Assembly: GCA_921293015.1 (NCBI GenBank)
Contig: OV121082.1
Span: 44,598,971-44,662,970 of the forward strand
DNA from: Phorcus lineatus
Taxonomy: Eukaryota > Mollusca > Gastropoda > Trochida > Trochidae
DNA length: 64,000 nucleotides
Direction of reading: 5' to 3'
Shown here piece by piece: positions 1-59,038 of this stretch (the first letter of the stretch is position 1; each line of letters starts with the position of its first letter). The notes under the pieces are model-generated. The model was not told the DNA's origin. It made no database searches and saw nothing but the letters and a program-made list of their open reading frames with translations. The position numbers and the translations under genes were made by a program.

Positions 1-105
1 GTAACTTTGAAATCTATTATCTGGTCAAGGACACAGGGAGGAATGGTTGATTGGAGAATGATATTTCAGATGTCTCAATGTGTGGCTTTCCATGCATTAT
101 TTCAG
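1..105 (+). other. Intron end upstream of exon copy A
   Basis: Sequence before the first visible exon, ending in a usable 3' splice site (ttatttcag). The start of this intron and the exons for the kinase N-lobe are outside the window. Confidence 0.7.
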
Positions 106-47035
<46,930 letters not shown>

Positions 47036-49060
47036 ACACTCAATGGCTCACTCACGCTGGTGAGCTCTGGCCAATTCAGCTTTTGGACAATTTTTAGCTT
47101 TCTGAGGCGTATTGATGCCGAACTGTCTTCAACTCATCTCTGTTCGGTATTCTGTGATTGTCCATGGAAAAATCTTTATTCCATTTAATTTTACAATTGG
47201 TGCATCGCCATGTGGCAGACCTGGGTGGCAGAGGCGAGTTTGAGCAACGCATGTTTCACCGCACGAGCTATGGACATTTGTCTTCGGGCTAGTGAACATG
47301 TGCTTGAGACCCTAGACAGCCATGATGTCATCATTGAGTTGCCATGGCAGTTGTTGCTATGGAGATGGGGGAATCGTCGATTGGAATGTTGAACAAGAAG
47401 AGACTGAGTTGGATAGGTGGATGGACGGCTGCCGAGTTTGAATCTGTGATCCAACTTTGCAAGGGTTTGGCAAAATCACGAAGACCGGTCACTGATATTA
47501 CATAGGGAAAAGCGACTGTAGTGCATTTAGCAGCTAAGAAATCCCTTTTTCTCAGTTGAGTGCAATACTGGTGTCCGTGATGGCTCCTGCGTGGTACTTG
47601 GCGTGTGTGTTTGTTTCTTTAAGGTTCATTCAGTCTCTACTCTACAGGGCTGAGCCAGACCATGTGATTAATTTGTTTAAAGCCTCACCTAAGATTGGTC
47701 TCATTTGTTCCGTAATTCAGTTGTTATTGCAACCATTTTTAATTCTGTTGTTATGTGACAATTTTAATTCTGTTGGTATGGCAACCATTTTAATTCATAT
47801 CCTTCAGCAACTGTTTTAATTAAGTTACTATGGCAACCAGTTTAATTTGTTTTTATATCACCCTAATTGTTTAGTTTTCACAATCAATATTAACCCTTTT
47901 TCTGTGACAGACTAGTGTTTAGCATAAGCAAGAAATATGGGTATTTGACAACTTCTGACCACATACCATTTGGTGCTCCTAGAAGCAGGCAGAGTTATCA
48001 CTGAACACTAGTAAAGAACCACTTGTCATCTGTAGTGAGATGGGATATGTTCAGATAACTGCATAATATAGAATGCTGTTTTTGGTAAGCTTTTGGGAGG
48101 GAGAATGGTTATCAGTTTGGATGATTACTTTGCTTAGCTCAATATTAACTTGAATTTTAGACAAATTTAAAGTCTTAGATGTTGACTTGAAATGACATAG
48201 ATATAGACTTTGCTTTGTTACACAGACACATTCTTTTACCAAGTTCTTGTCTGGACTGTAATAAGGCTTTTTAGTGATAGCTGGGGCCGGGTTTATGATA
48301 GAAATTGGAAATGTTGAGGACAAAGTATTTTCTTTGGTACCTTTGTGGGTACAGGATGGGGGTGGCTGTTATGTTATGGCAGTGAAACAGTGGTGGTGAG
48401 AAGCGGCATTGTTGATGATGCCTGTATGTTTGTATATATTGCTTCCTTGTAGTCCCCCTGCTTTCAGTTAGGCTGCCTTTCTCCTCTGACAGTGTTCACA
48501 TTTTCTCAGGAAAAGACCTATCGATTTCCACTGTCTTCTGATTTATTTTTTGTAATTTTTGTTGAAAATATTACTATTCATAATTTATTATGCATGTCCT
48601 TATGTTTTAGCAATCAATGATTTTTAAACTTACACTTAAAATGAATCTTGTGATTATTACCAATCCTCCAGTTGTCAGCTGTTCATTTGATTTATTTCCG
48701 ATGGTATTAGGTAAAGTAAACATTAATTTCATTCAAAACGTTAAACTTGCTGATGATGATTGTTCTTTTCCTCTTGTACAGAAAGAAGTATAGGAATGAG
48801 ATATAAAATATCCCATTACAGAGTACATAGCATACCTACCTATATATATTTGACAACAATGTGTATAAATATTTCTTGATCAAGCAGCTGTGGACAGTTT
48901 GTACAGCTTGGCATGGCGTCTAGTGAAATAGGCATCATTAGCATTATCATATATATATACATAGATAAAACACATCTATAAGTATGTTGACACATGATAT
49001 ATATTTCAAATCATAGGATTACTCTTATAAATGAAATAAAAGGATCTGTGATCCAAAACC
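47036..49060 (+). other. CaMKII: Probable CaMKII 3' untranslated region
   Basis: Non-coding sequence after the stop. A possible polyadenylation signal lies in 'atgaaataaaagg' near 49,031-49,043, but the true 3' end cannot be fixed and may lie further on. At about 47,725-47,850 there are four to five imperfect units of the form 'ggcaacca(t)ttttaatt(c)', 26-30 bp apart. The open frames at 47,191-47,454 (both strands) overlap each other and are not taken as genes. Confidence 0.4.
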
Positions 49061-51406
49061 GTGTCTGAAAAGATTAGTCAAAATTATTTTTTCCTGTTTG
49101 TTTAATTTTGAAATTTTGTCCCGTTGTGTAAGCACAAATTATGTTGTGTTGATAATGCATTATCAAATCAGTGTTCGAAAAATGCATAATAGTCTTGTGT
49201 TCATTTACAGTCGCTTGACTGAATGGTGATTGCGCTTTCCTCCAAGATTTTACTTACATTTTGTCCAGAAGAAGTTTCTGAATCATGAACTTTACTTCCT
49301 TAACTTAAAAGTTTTAATCTTATACTCCATTTCATTTTTAAAGAAATTGTGCATGATTCAGAAAGATGCCTCCAGGTTACCTGTTTTACTTATTGTAAAT
49401 TGATGTATTTGTAACCATGTTTTTAATATTTACTCCCATTCTTAATGTAAACTTTGAGGGTTATTTGGTATGAATGCCGAGCCATCCAGAATTCTTTGAG
49501 ATGTTTTAACTCTATGAATGTTAAGATTTACCTGTGAATAGTAAATAATTCCACCTCTTTTGTGAGAGTCTGTTTTAAGATAAGAAACATTTTTTTCACA
49601 CAAACATACTTAGATATTTGATGTATTTTGATAATGATTCAAGTGACAACTGTTTACCTGTATAAAGCATATTATGATTTGATTATTATATATGACTGGT
49701 AAATGTTGAACATAAGTCTATCGGTGTCCACTCACCTGTTGTCATCCCCGCACTCAACTAGGGCTGTGACTGGTAGGCAAAACTAGATCAAGGAACTCAT
49801 GATTATGAAGTGTAAGAAGAGGGCACCTGCATGTAATTATCAAAACCTGAGGCCCTACTTTCACTAAGCCATATTAGTGATAGGGACTCAATCCCTTTAC
49901 CAAATGTTGAAACATTCAGTTACAATCATCTTAGCCCATGGGGTTTGTGCAAGTGGCCCCTGGAAAGTGTTAGGGATTCAGTTATTTAAGCGTGATTTGA
50001 GAGACAGAATCATGTCGTTAGGAATATGAGTATCAGAATATTGATACAAACCTTTATTAAAAAGATATTTCAAAACCCACCAAAATAGTTTACAGAAGTG
50101 AGGATATTGGTTCATGAGGAGTCTAATGGGATTTGTACATCATCTCAAAGTTTGACAGTGAACTGAAAAGATTGATTTTGAGAGACCATAAAAACCTTAA
50201 TTGATCTCAAACCTCTTACTGAGTTCAACAAAAATTATAGGCCACCGAGTGTAGTTAAGGTCATAATCAAATCCAGAAGTAAATTCCTGTGGAAACATTT
50301 TGCCTTTAATTTAGAGCCAAGATTCCAGAATCAGGAACCTGTCACAGCCCTATATAATATCCACATCCTCACACACACTCACTGCATCTCCGTCTAGCCT
50401 TTCATACTGAGTAGGTTTTATGTACATCTGATAAAAGTACAGGAATTTCAAAACACCAACAATGTGCTCAAATATATCAAGAAAATCTATACAATTTCAA
50501 CAAATTTTGAAAGGTTGACTTGGTGAAGCTGATTACTTCGACTCCACTTTGTGGTGTAGTAATCAAATCATTTTATGGAACCTGGATATCATGCAGTTTC
50601 CCCTTCATTTACCTTGATTTGAAAACAATTTATGAATCTTTTGAAACTAGTTTGGAGATTTCGTGTCCAATTCTTTTCAATTCAAAGAAAAGTCGCTCCA
50701 AATCTGCCGCTACATGTGTCCACCTGTGAGTTTGTGTGTGTTGATGTAGACTTGGTGTTATGGGGAGTTTGCTGAAGCCCAGCTGCTGCCAGTTGTTCCA
50801 GTGTGTTTTGGAATGTCGCGGACCCCTGGCCTGGCTGACCAATTGGGCGGCTCGGTCACAGGGCCTGGTGTTTGTTCACTGTTGCTACCCAGGGTTGGTT
50901 CGAAGCTTCTTGGTGATAACAGGGGTTAAGAACAGTGAATCCTGTCGGTTGTGTTATCAAACAATTTGAATATTTTCATGTGTTTTTCTGTTTTTTGAAA
51001 AGTTCTAATGAGACTGTTAACAAGTTCCAAACTGCGTCACTTACTAATTTTCATTCAAGCTTTGTACAAACACACTAGACACTTTGCAGCACATTTTTAA
51101 TATATGCCAATTTTTATGCATTTATCATTGTCATGTTTCGGCCTCAATGGCTGACTACACTCTGCTCATACTTGTATTCATGTATCCGTTACCATTGCTC
51201 TCTGGGCAAGACTCACTCACTCATTCACTCACTTCATTCTATATAGGTTCTATCCCCCCTCCCCTCCTCCCATATCCATCATTCTGTAGGTGCTACTCAA
51301 TCATGCTTCTCCCTACACAGCAAACCTCCTAGACAGAATAATTCTGAGCAACTTAACACTTTTTTGTCAAGTAGATGTAGAGTTTCATTGGACTGAGTTT
51401 CTGGTG

Positions 51407-51505
51407 CCAGGTTTTCAAATCTATCTTAGTGCTAAGGTAGTCATAGCAACATAGACACTTGCTTGGACCATCTCAGTGCTAAGGAAAACTTAACAAATCT
51501 GGGAG
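51407..51505. mobile_element. Fold-back (MITE-like) element
   Basis: The left end ccaggttttcaaatctatct pairs imperfectly with the right-end complement of cttaacaaatctgggagctg. 'cttagtgctaagg' and 'tcagtgctaagg' lie symmetrically inside. Arrangement resembles the element at 12,609-12,720. Confidence 0.5.
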
Positions 51506-52619
51506 CTGATAGGGTTGGGCCTTACCTGTGTCCATCTTGTCTCTCCAGCAATTGACCACAATCCCCTCCCCTTTGTAGACTTAATCCAAACTAAGTTTTT
51601 TGAGATTCCATGCAAAACTGCTTTGTATGCACTTCATTGATTCAACCATTAACATGTTGATTTTTTTATATAAGTGTCCAAACAAGTCCGTGATAATTAA
51701 GAAACTTGATGACTACAAGATTATTTATCTATATGAAGTTTTGCATTTGCCATTTTACTTACGTGAATCTCGAAATGTCAAGTGGTGGTGTAAGAAATGG
51801 ACACTAGAGCACATGTAATAATAGGGAGAGTTATCTCCCTTTTGTTTGAATCTTTACATAGGTTGGGTCAAAAGAGGTACAAGTGCTTTGCTTCCGCAGC
51901 TGTCTTCCTTTTGACCCTACCTTCAGAAAGATCGACCAAAGAGGAGGTAACTCTGCCAAACTCACATCTTCATGTTTTGATCACTTAAACAGTGTAGTGC
52001 TTTCAATATATTGTCCTTTCAATCTTTGAATAAAAACTCCATTACCAATTCCTTGTCATGTGTCTTTTATCAAACCTTAGTGTGTCTTGATAATACTGAT
52101 TTCTGTAAAATTTAGAAAAATCCCATCAAACCAGTTTCAGGAATGGGTACTGCTTGTATTTACAAACAGGTTGACTTGTTTGAAAGCACTAAAGCAAAAG
52201 TAATGTATAGCCTTCAGCAAAATGTCTGTTACCAAAATAACCATTATTAACAATCTCATTGAAATCAGGTTGAACATGTCACTCGTACCTAGCTGCATTT
52301 CTGATCCGATTATGGTTCCATAGGGGTTTTGTCAGGTGACAGTGGCACTTGGGCCACTCAGTAGCAAGATTTTATAACCATCCGCATGATTACTAGTAAT
52401 TATAGTAAGGATTCTTATGTAGAGCTGAATTCCACACAGATTGTGAGGTGATGTTTGTTTTTGTTTTATAAGTTTCTAATAGTCTCTTGAAAGTTTTTCA
52501 AGTGTTTGTAGCTCTGTGGAAAGTATGTCCCCCTTTTCAGCGGGAGCATAGGCAAAAGAACAAGCTCCAAATGTTTTTAAAGGCAGATTTCAAGAACCCT
52601 AAGCTGCTGTTTTGAGATA

Positions 52620-52815
52620 GATCTTAATGCTCTGACTTGCTGATAGGTGTAACTAGCTCACATAGATATAGAGGAGCAGTATTGTGCTCACGTTCTATGT
52701 CAGTTACAGGAGTTTGAATAGGATTCCTGGCCGTCAACCAATGCAATGAATTCAGGATTGGTGAGATGTAGCGAATCCGCCGACCAATGGTGAACATTCT
52801 TGCTGCACTATTCAT
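52620..52815 (-). pseudogene. LINE reverse-transcriptase C-terminal relic
   Basis: The minus-strand frame reads NSAARMFTIGRRIRYISPIL then NSLHWLTARNPIQ. This resembles the NAAARL...(K/R)(Y/F)DHITP(V/I)L..LHWLPV..RI segment found just after the catalytic domain in jockey/CR1/L2-type retrotransposons. Only about 60 residues remain, with no palm motif and no flanking element, so it is a dead fragment. The adjoining minus-strand frame at 52,808-53,017 is unidentified. Confidence 0.55.
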
Positions 52816-54800
52816 CCATCAGAACGGGAGGATCATCTTCCATTAAATTAGACAATTCTATTGGGCATGGTCGACCCCGTACACGTCGGAACACAACACT
52901 GCAAGGTTCAAGTAACAAGTTTGGTCTTATTTCCATTAAGATTGTTGACAGCTGTTCTGCACTTGTTAAATACTCTACAATAACTTCATACATTTTGTAA
53001 ATAAACGGTGTCAACATTTTTTTATTTTACCAAGAAATCTCTCAAAATCTGAATTCTAAAAATTAATTTTTTTACATTGGTTAATACTTCAAAGTCTAGG
53101 GTCATACTGCTGATAAGAGTATTCACAATACCGGTCCAATCTTTACTACACTATAAAAAGGAGTAAGAAGAAACATGAAGTACTGAAACTTTATTATTTT
53201 GTATAATTAAAGCACATTATTTGATCGATATGCAAACAACCCATGAAATGAGAATGAGGTACATTATTCTTAATATCTCCAAATATTTCTCATTTATTTC
53301 AAACATAGAAGAAATGAAGCAATATCATGATAAAACATGCTCAAAATAGTTATAAAAAAAACATTTATTTTAAAAATACTGTTTTTGTTGTTGAAGGTAA
53401 TGTTTTTAAAAAGATGTAGAATTAAATTCAAGCATTTTCAATAATATTCAGATCATAAGAACTCAGATATAAAACTGTATGTGGACTAATATGTACATGA
53501 TTTCATGAATAAATCAACACAAGGTAAAAGCTGAACTGCTTGACAAGCACCATAAACCTTAATGACAAATAAACATCCAATTATTATTAACAACAAAGGA
53601 AGTTGAGATCATGAAGTACTCGAAAACAGAGAATACAAACTTTAAAAGATCTCAGAATACTGATCATGATTTAAGTGAAGTTTTCTTAATTAATAGACCT
53701 GCAAAAAAAATAAACTTGATATGATATTTGTTATAATATCAGTTGAAGTTGCCCAGTAAGAAGAAGATAAGCTCTATATAAACATAACTCAAGTGCTGCT
53801 CGATCCGAAATAGAATTTAAAGAGGCTGTAGCACAATAAAGGGATCCAAAAGACAAGTCTGGAAGAACTATTGTTATTATCCGATTTCTTCAAGTTCTTA
53901 TTATTCTTTATTATGTTATTTAATCAAGAGGCAGTTCTTAATAAAACGTTGAATGATCGGTTAAGCTCACATGATTAAAAGGTGTTCACACAAAAATGAC
54001 CTTGTTGCTAGATACTTGATAATTTCCTCTACAGCTATATATAGATGATCATTTTGAGTATCAAGATTTTTTAATCCTCTGAAGATAATACATTTGACAT
54101 AATTTGAAATAATATTTATTGGGTAAAATTTGAAATGAATTTTTCAAAAACTTTGCTACTGCCCCTTTAAATATTCAGACTGAGTCAATGTTCTTGTGGA
54201 ATTATCTTCATTTATAATATGAAATGCAATCTGTCAATTTAAACCTTGTTTCACAACACCTTTGATAAGATCAAATATAATGGCAACGTTGGGGTCGACA
54301 TGATATCATGTAGCAAGTTAATGAAAAGACATTCAAAACTTGTACCAATGTTCACTGGAAGGATTTAGAATGTTGCTTCAATTTATGCACCAAATAAGGG
54401 ATAGTTCTTAGATCAAACAAAGCTGTTACCGTAGTTCTTTCTTTCTTGATTGAAAACTTAATTGAATAGTAACAAAAAAAATCTATGATTACCTTTTAAC
54501 GCAAAAAATACAATTGAAATATATTTCTTAAAAATAGATTTGTGACATTCAATGATGTGATGAGAAGAATAGGTATCACATTAAGTATGATGGATGGAAT
54601 ACTTCCTTTACAAAAGCATAAATCATAAATCATTTCATTACCTTAGTTGGGTAAAAACAATACTGCAAAATTTTCTACACCTACACCACCAAATGCAGAT
54701 AACACCTATCAGACAACTTTTTAATCTGAAAAATAGAGCCATGGGCTCTGTAGCTCATCAGACTTTTGAGAAATAGGTGTTTGGGTTTAGACTGGGACCA

Positions 54801-54806
54801 TATATA

Positions 54807-54859
<53 letters not shown>
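54801..54859. repeat. (AT)n microsatellite
   Basis: Nearly perfect dinucleotide run of about 55 bp. It produces spurious Tyr-Ile repeat frames on the minus strand. Confidence 0.95.
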
Positions 54860-54861
<2 letters not shown>

Positions 54862-55093
54862 CACAAGAAAAATGATACTTTGGATATTTATTTGGATAAA
54901 TTAAAGCAGCCTTTATTATGAAGAAAAGAGAAAGTGAAACAAAACAATATGTCAACATTTCTTTTTGGTAAAAAAACAGAGATATCAAAATTTAAAAAAT
55001 GCTTGAACTAGGGCACATTGGGACATTGCAAATTGTTATGTTGAGGAAAGAAAACAACAATGTATCTCTTAAAAGTTATTCACAATCAAATAA

Positions 55094-55395
55094 AAAAGGT
55101 CCATTGCCCATTTGGGGTCAAGGGGTCACCGAACCTACAATTCAGAATCCCCATTGTCCAAGGAGTCTACACACAACTATTAAGCTATCAAGACCTTTTG
55201 GAACTGGAGAAGAAGATGAAAGTAGGATTTTAAGGTTTTGACCCCTGTGACCCCATTTGGGGTCAAGTGGTCACCAAACCTACAATTTAGAATCCCCAGT
55301 GTCCAAGGAGTCTTCACACAATTTTTCAGCTCTCTAGACCTTTTGGAACTAGGGAAAAAGTTGAAAATAGGTTTTTTAGGTTTTGACCTGATGAG
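55094..55395. repeat. Tandem duplication, 145-bp period
   Basis: 'catttggggtcaaggggtca' at 55,109 recurs as 'catttggggtcaagtggtca' at 55,254. Both are followed by 'cctacaatt(c/t)agaatcccca', 'ccaaggagtct' and 'gaccttttggaact'. Two diverged copies of a probable dispersed repeat. Confidence 0.8.
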
Positions 55396-57024
55396 CTAAA
55401 AAGTCAAGTAAAATAATGGCCTACCCTTAAGGAGGATCCATTTTAAAGAATCGATGCAATTCTTTATAAAAGGGATTCCCTTTGCATATTCCTTATCGCA
55501 GAGTGCTCTTGAACCTAGAACCTGTCACTCCTGATAGACGGTAACTGTTACAGCTGACATGATAAGCATTATTTGCACATTGGCTTGCATAGCTACAGAT
55601 ATATTGCGCTCTTAACAGGGTGACCTTACAGACAAAACAATAATTGTTTCAGTTTTGCAGGTTTCTTTGAATAAAATATATGTAAAATCTGTCATGATAT
55701 GTCTAAAGGGAAAAGTATGTAAACAACATGACACCTAAAAAACCTCAATCAACATTTGTAAATGTCAATGATAGATTGTCATGAAACCCTTTAGAGGCAC
55801 AGAGTCATCATCATTGGGTTACTGTAAAGATATTTCAAACATCAAAGCAACTCTGACAGAATGAGGATGTTTCCACAGTGTGGACTTTGACTTGACATTT
55901 CATGGGTGTATGTCAGACTGCATAAAAATAATCAAATTAAACTGACAATGACAGGTGGACTTTAAATATACTTTTCGCTGGAACAAATATCAATGCAGCA
56001 GGAAAACAATTTATTTAATTATCTGATATACAGTTTTGAATTCTACAATAGTTGTTTTTGGTTAATAAATGGACGATTTAGTTTAACAGCAGTGACAAGG
56101 TTAATTCCAAAAATATCTTTATAAATAACATTCTAACATGACACGAAAACTAGAATGAAAATACTGCTTTCTGTTCTGATTGGTTACCAGAATCAATTTT
56201 GGAGTGATTATTTCGCTAATAATCACCTCTAAATATTTACGACCGATTCACATTCATACGCGCACTTTTACAAACTCCATTCGCCGAACTTACTGTTTTC
56301 ATCGCCTTACAGACAAGAGCAAAATAAATTTTAAATCAATTCTATACAGACATTGAGAATACCGTTCTTTTTAAATCAAATTTAGACGATAAATCCATTC
56401 TGTGGTATATTTTTTTGTCAAAGTAGTTTATTTTTTTATCACTAAATTTAATTTCAAACAGAGCTCGCTTCTTACCGTAACGCGCGGTAATATAGCGATT
56501 CGTCAAGTGAACAGAGGGGACATATGTTATTCTTTAACTTTCCATCCCTTTCCCCCCTCTCATTCATAAGTGACCACATATCCAGACAGTGTATTCAACC
56601 ATGACAAACTATAAAGCTTTCTTGATCGTTTATTCAATCAGTTCACATCTTGCGTGAGAAGTTAGCGCTAGCAGTAAACAATTACTTTTAGAGTAACGTC
56701 CCTTGATTAGGTCAGTCCTTGTCGGTATTGTAGGGGTGATAAGTGTCCTATGTATTTACATGAAAAACGTAACTCTGACGGGATAAAAAATCTGTCTTTT
56801 GTTGATTTTATCGTCAAAGAAATAAATACTTAAGGGTAATATTTGAAACCTGTTGGTTTATGTTTTGATATTTTTTTTTATTATTGAAACGTGTTCTTTG
56901 AAAATGAACTGTACCGTAGTTTCAAAGCAAGTAGAACCGGTCTGTACTGGTTCGACCTAATCACATTGTTGTTGTGCAAGGCAAATTAGTTCCTCATTAT
57001 ATTTCTAATTAGTCATGTTAGAAT

Positions 57025-57183
57025 GGAGATAAATCCCTTCTGTTTTTTATTTTGGGGTTGTATGTCCTGCATTTTTCACCCCTTAACATTTCAAATCTCG
57101 CAAGCTCGGTTTGAAATTAAATTTAGGGGTGAAAAATGCACGACATACAACCCAAAAATAAAAAACAGAAGCGATTTATCTCC
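57025..57183. mobile_element. 159-bp hairpin element
   Basis: A nearly complete inverted repeat: the left arm opens ggagataaatcccttctgtt and the right arm ends aacagaagcgatttatctcc. The arms match with few differences for about 60 bp, and the loop itself is partly palindromic (atttcaaa ... tttgaaat). Probably a fold-back or MITE insertion; transcripts would form a long stem. Confidence 0.8.
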
Positions 57184-58933
57184 TAAATAAAAAGCAGTTA
57201 TGCCCATATATATATAGGTTATACCCTGACACCCATGAAACATTTCATTGTTTTAATTTAGCCCTAGGCATACATTTGATCTGAGAACTGAAATACTTAA
57301 AAGTGAAGTTCTTGAAGCATAACTTTACTTCAAGCCACAAAATCAAACCAGGTATTCTAAGTAACAACAGACCTCAGGGATACATGACTTTAATGAAAAC
57401 AGACAATGTTTTCATGTAAGAGTTGTGAATGTAATGACATCAAACAACATTGTACATTTTTCAGCACCTATACAATTTTTTTTCTTAGTCTTTTAGTTGT
57501 AAGTTCCACCTTTCATGTGGGTAACTACGTGACAAGGACAGTTTTTGTGAAGCAAAATCTTGCGGACAACTGAATAGTAAGTATTCCCAATTGCTTCAGT
57601 ATTAACCCAATTTGTGTCAAAGTTCCCAAAAAGGAATCACTCTGGCCAGGAAGCAAATTGTCCAAACGAAAAGTCCTGAGAGTATAAAGAACAATCAAGG
57701 TCCTGATGTCAACACAAACAGGTTACTCGATCTAGGTAGTGCCAACACCTTTTGATCAGAAGAGTAAGTTAACTATCTCGGTCTCACAGGCAACAATTTA
57801 ACTGCCAACAAGTAAGGCTAAGGTTGTCTCTTTAAGTAAAGACAGATGTAGACAGAAGAAATAAAACAAATCTGAAAAATGTGTCTGTGTTTAAAAAGAT
57901 TATATGGCGAGACTGTCGCTCAAAGTGACGTGAATGACTGGACACATCTTGAAGGAACTGACTAACCATCTATGATGGTGATTTCACAAAAGCGACTCTC
58001 CTTAATGACAAAGACAATGGTTTTAACTCCTCTTGACGTTAGACCTTGGAGAGCCGATCAACCCTACACTACCAATACACTGTTTGATTGGTCAATCAAA
58101 GGACACACAGAGATACAAAAATAAAGGTATCAGCAAACTTTGTTCAAATAGAAAGAAATCTGGAAACTCAAGGGGAGAAATTCTGGCAAATGGAAATTAT
58201 CTAGATGAGACTGATCGCAATTCTTTTATGACAATTAAAAAGGAAGTTATTGATTTGTGGGGTATCACAATAGATGAAGAAAGGCTTTATAAGTTACCAA
58301 TCCCCTTCAACTCAAATCCACCAGACCTACCAAACAATAATGACACCATCATTGTAAATACATTATTTAAAATTATATAACATGAATTTTTTATTTGGTT
58401 TACACTATATCCAAGTAACGACTGTCAGTAAAATCCGGAAAATACCACACAGATTAAATGCAGAATTGTCCAGTTTTCTGTAGCTCTTAGTAACCTTTGT
58501 TTGTGTTGCAGTTTGTACCCGTATCCAAGGAAGATTAGCAATATTATCAAATGCTAAAGGGAAAAACAAATCATTTACAGTAAGAACTGTAAACCAATCT
58601 ATGTTTCCATTTGAATGAATACCTTGAGATGAAGTATTAAATGCCGTACTAGATCAAAATCCAATTGTGATGTGACCTCCCTTCTGTCCCATACAAAGAG
58701 GAATGTCCCCTCCAATTTTGTTTCTCTCAGAACTCTCTCTTAAACTATATAAAACAGGAAACATGCATTAATTTGCTTCCTGTTTGATTAAGGCACAAAT
58801 GCAGCTTAAAGAAAATTACCTAACAAATGCAGATAAACTGCAACAGATTTTAAAACAAACAAATCTTTGCAGGAATATGTTACTGACTTTTTAAATGCAA
58901 AACATGTCATGTGGATTTTCAGAAATGAGTCTT

Positions 58934-59038
58934 CTAGTCTGAGGAGATGGCGAGAGACTCAGCACGACGACACCTGATCCACTGCCAGACTGGATGGATG
59001 AACGTGATGGATACCAGGAAGAGGAAGAAGTAGTTCAC
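58934..59038 (-). CDS. SLC43-like terminal exon
   Basis: Encodes VNYFFLFLVSITFIHPVWQW, then IRCRRAESLAISSD and TAG (stop on plus positions 58,934-58,936). It is the last membrane helix and a short basic cytosolic tail, matching the YVN...FF.P pattern at the end of SLC43A3. The acceptor is ctatccag. Confidence 0.9.
   Translation of the reverse strand: MNYFFLFLVSITFIHPVWQWIRCRRAESLAISSD

Larger units (their letters stand above)
49060..53170. other. Intergenic or extended 3' UTR
   Basis: No gene is supported. It contains a fold-back element near 51,407-51,505, weak inverted ends at about 49,850-49,970, a 'gggagagttatctccctttt' palindromic dispersed motif near 51,822, and a LINE relic at 52,620-52,815. 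Confidence 0.55.
53171..58933. other. Intergenic DNA and probable SLC43 3' UTR
   Basis: The minus-strand transporter ends at 58,934, so part of this is its 3' UTR; I cannot place the poly(A) site. It contains an AT microsatellite, a 145-bp tandem duplication and hairpin elements. A 115-codon plus-strand frame (58,033-58,380) has no recognisable domain and is not called as a gene. Confidence 0.5.

Noticed and set aside
54681..54988. Minus-strand frames rich in Tyr-Ile repeats
   Set aside because: They are translations of the (AT)n microsatellite at 54,801-54,859.
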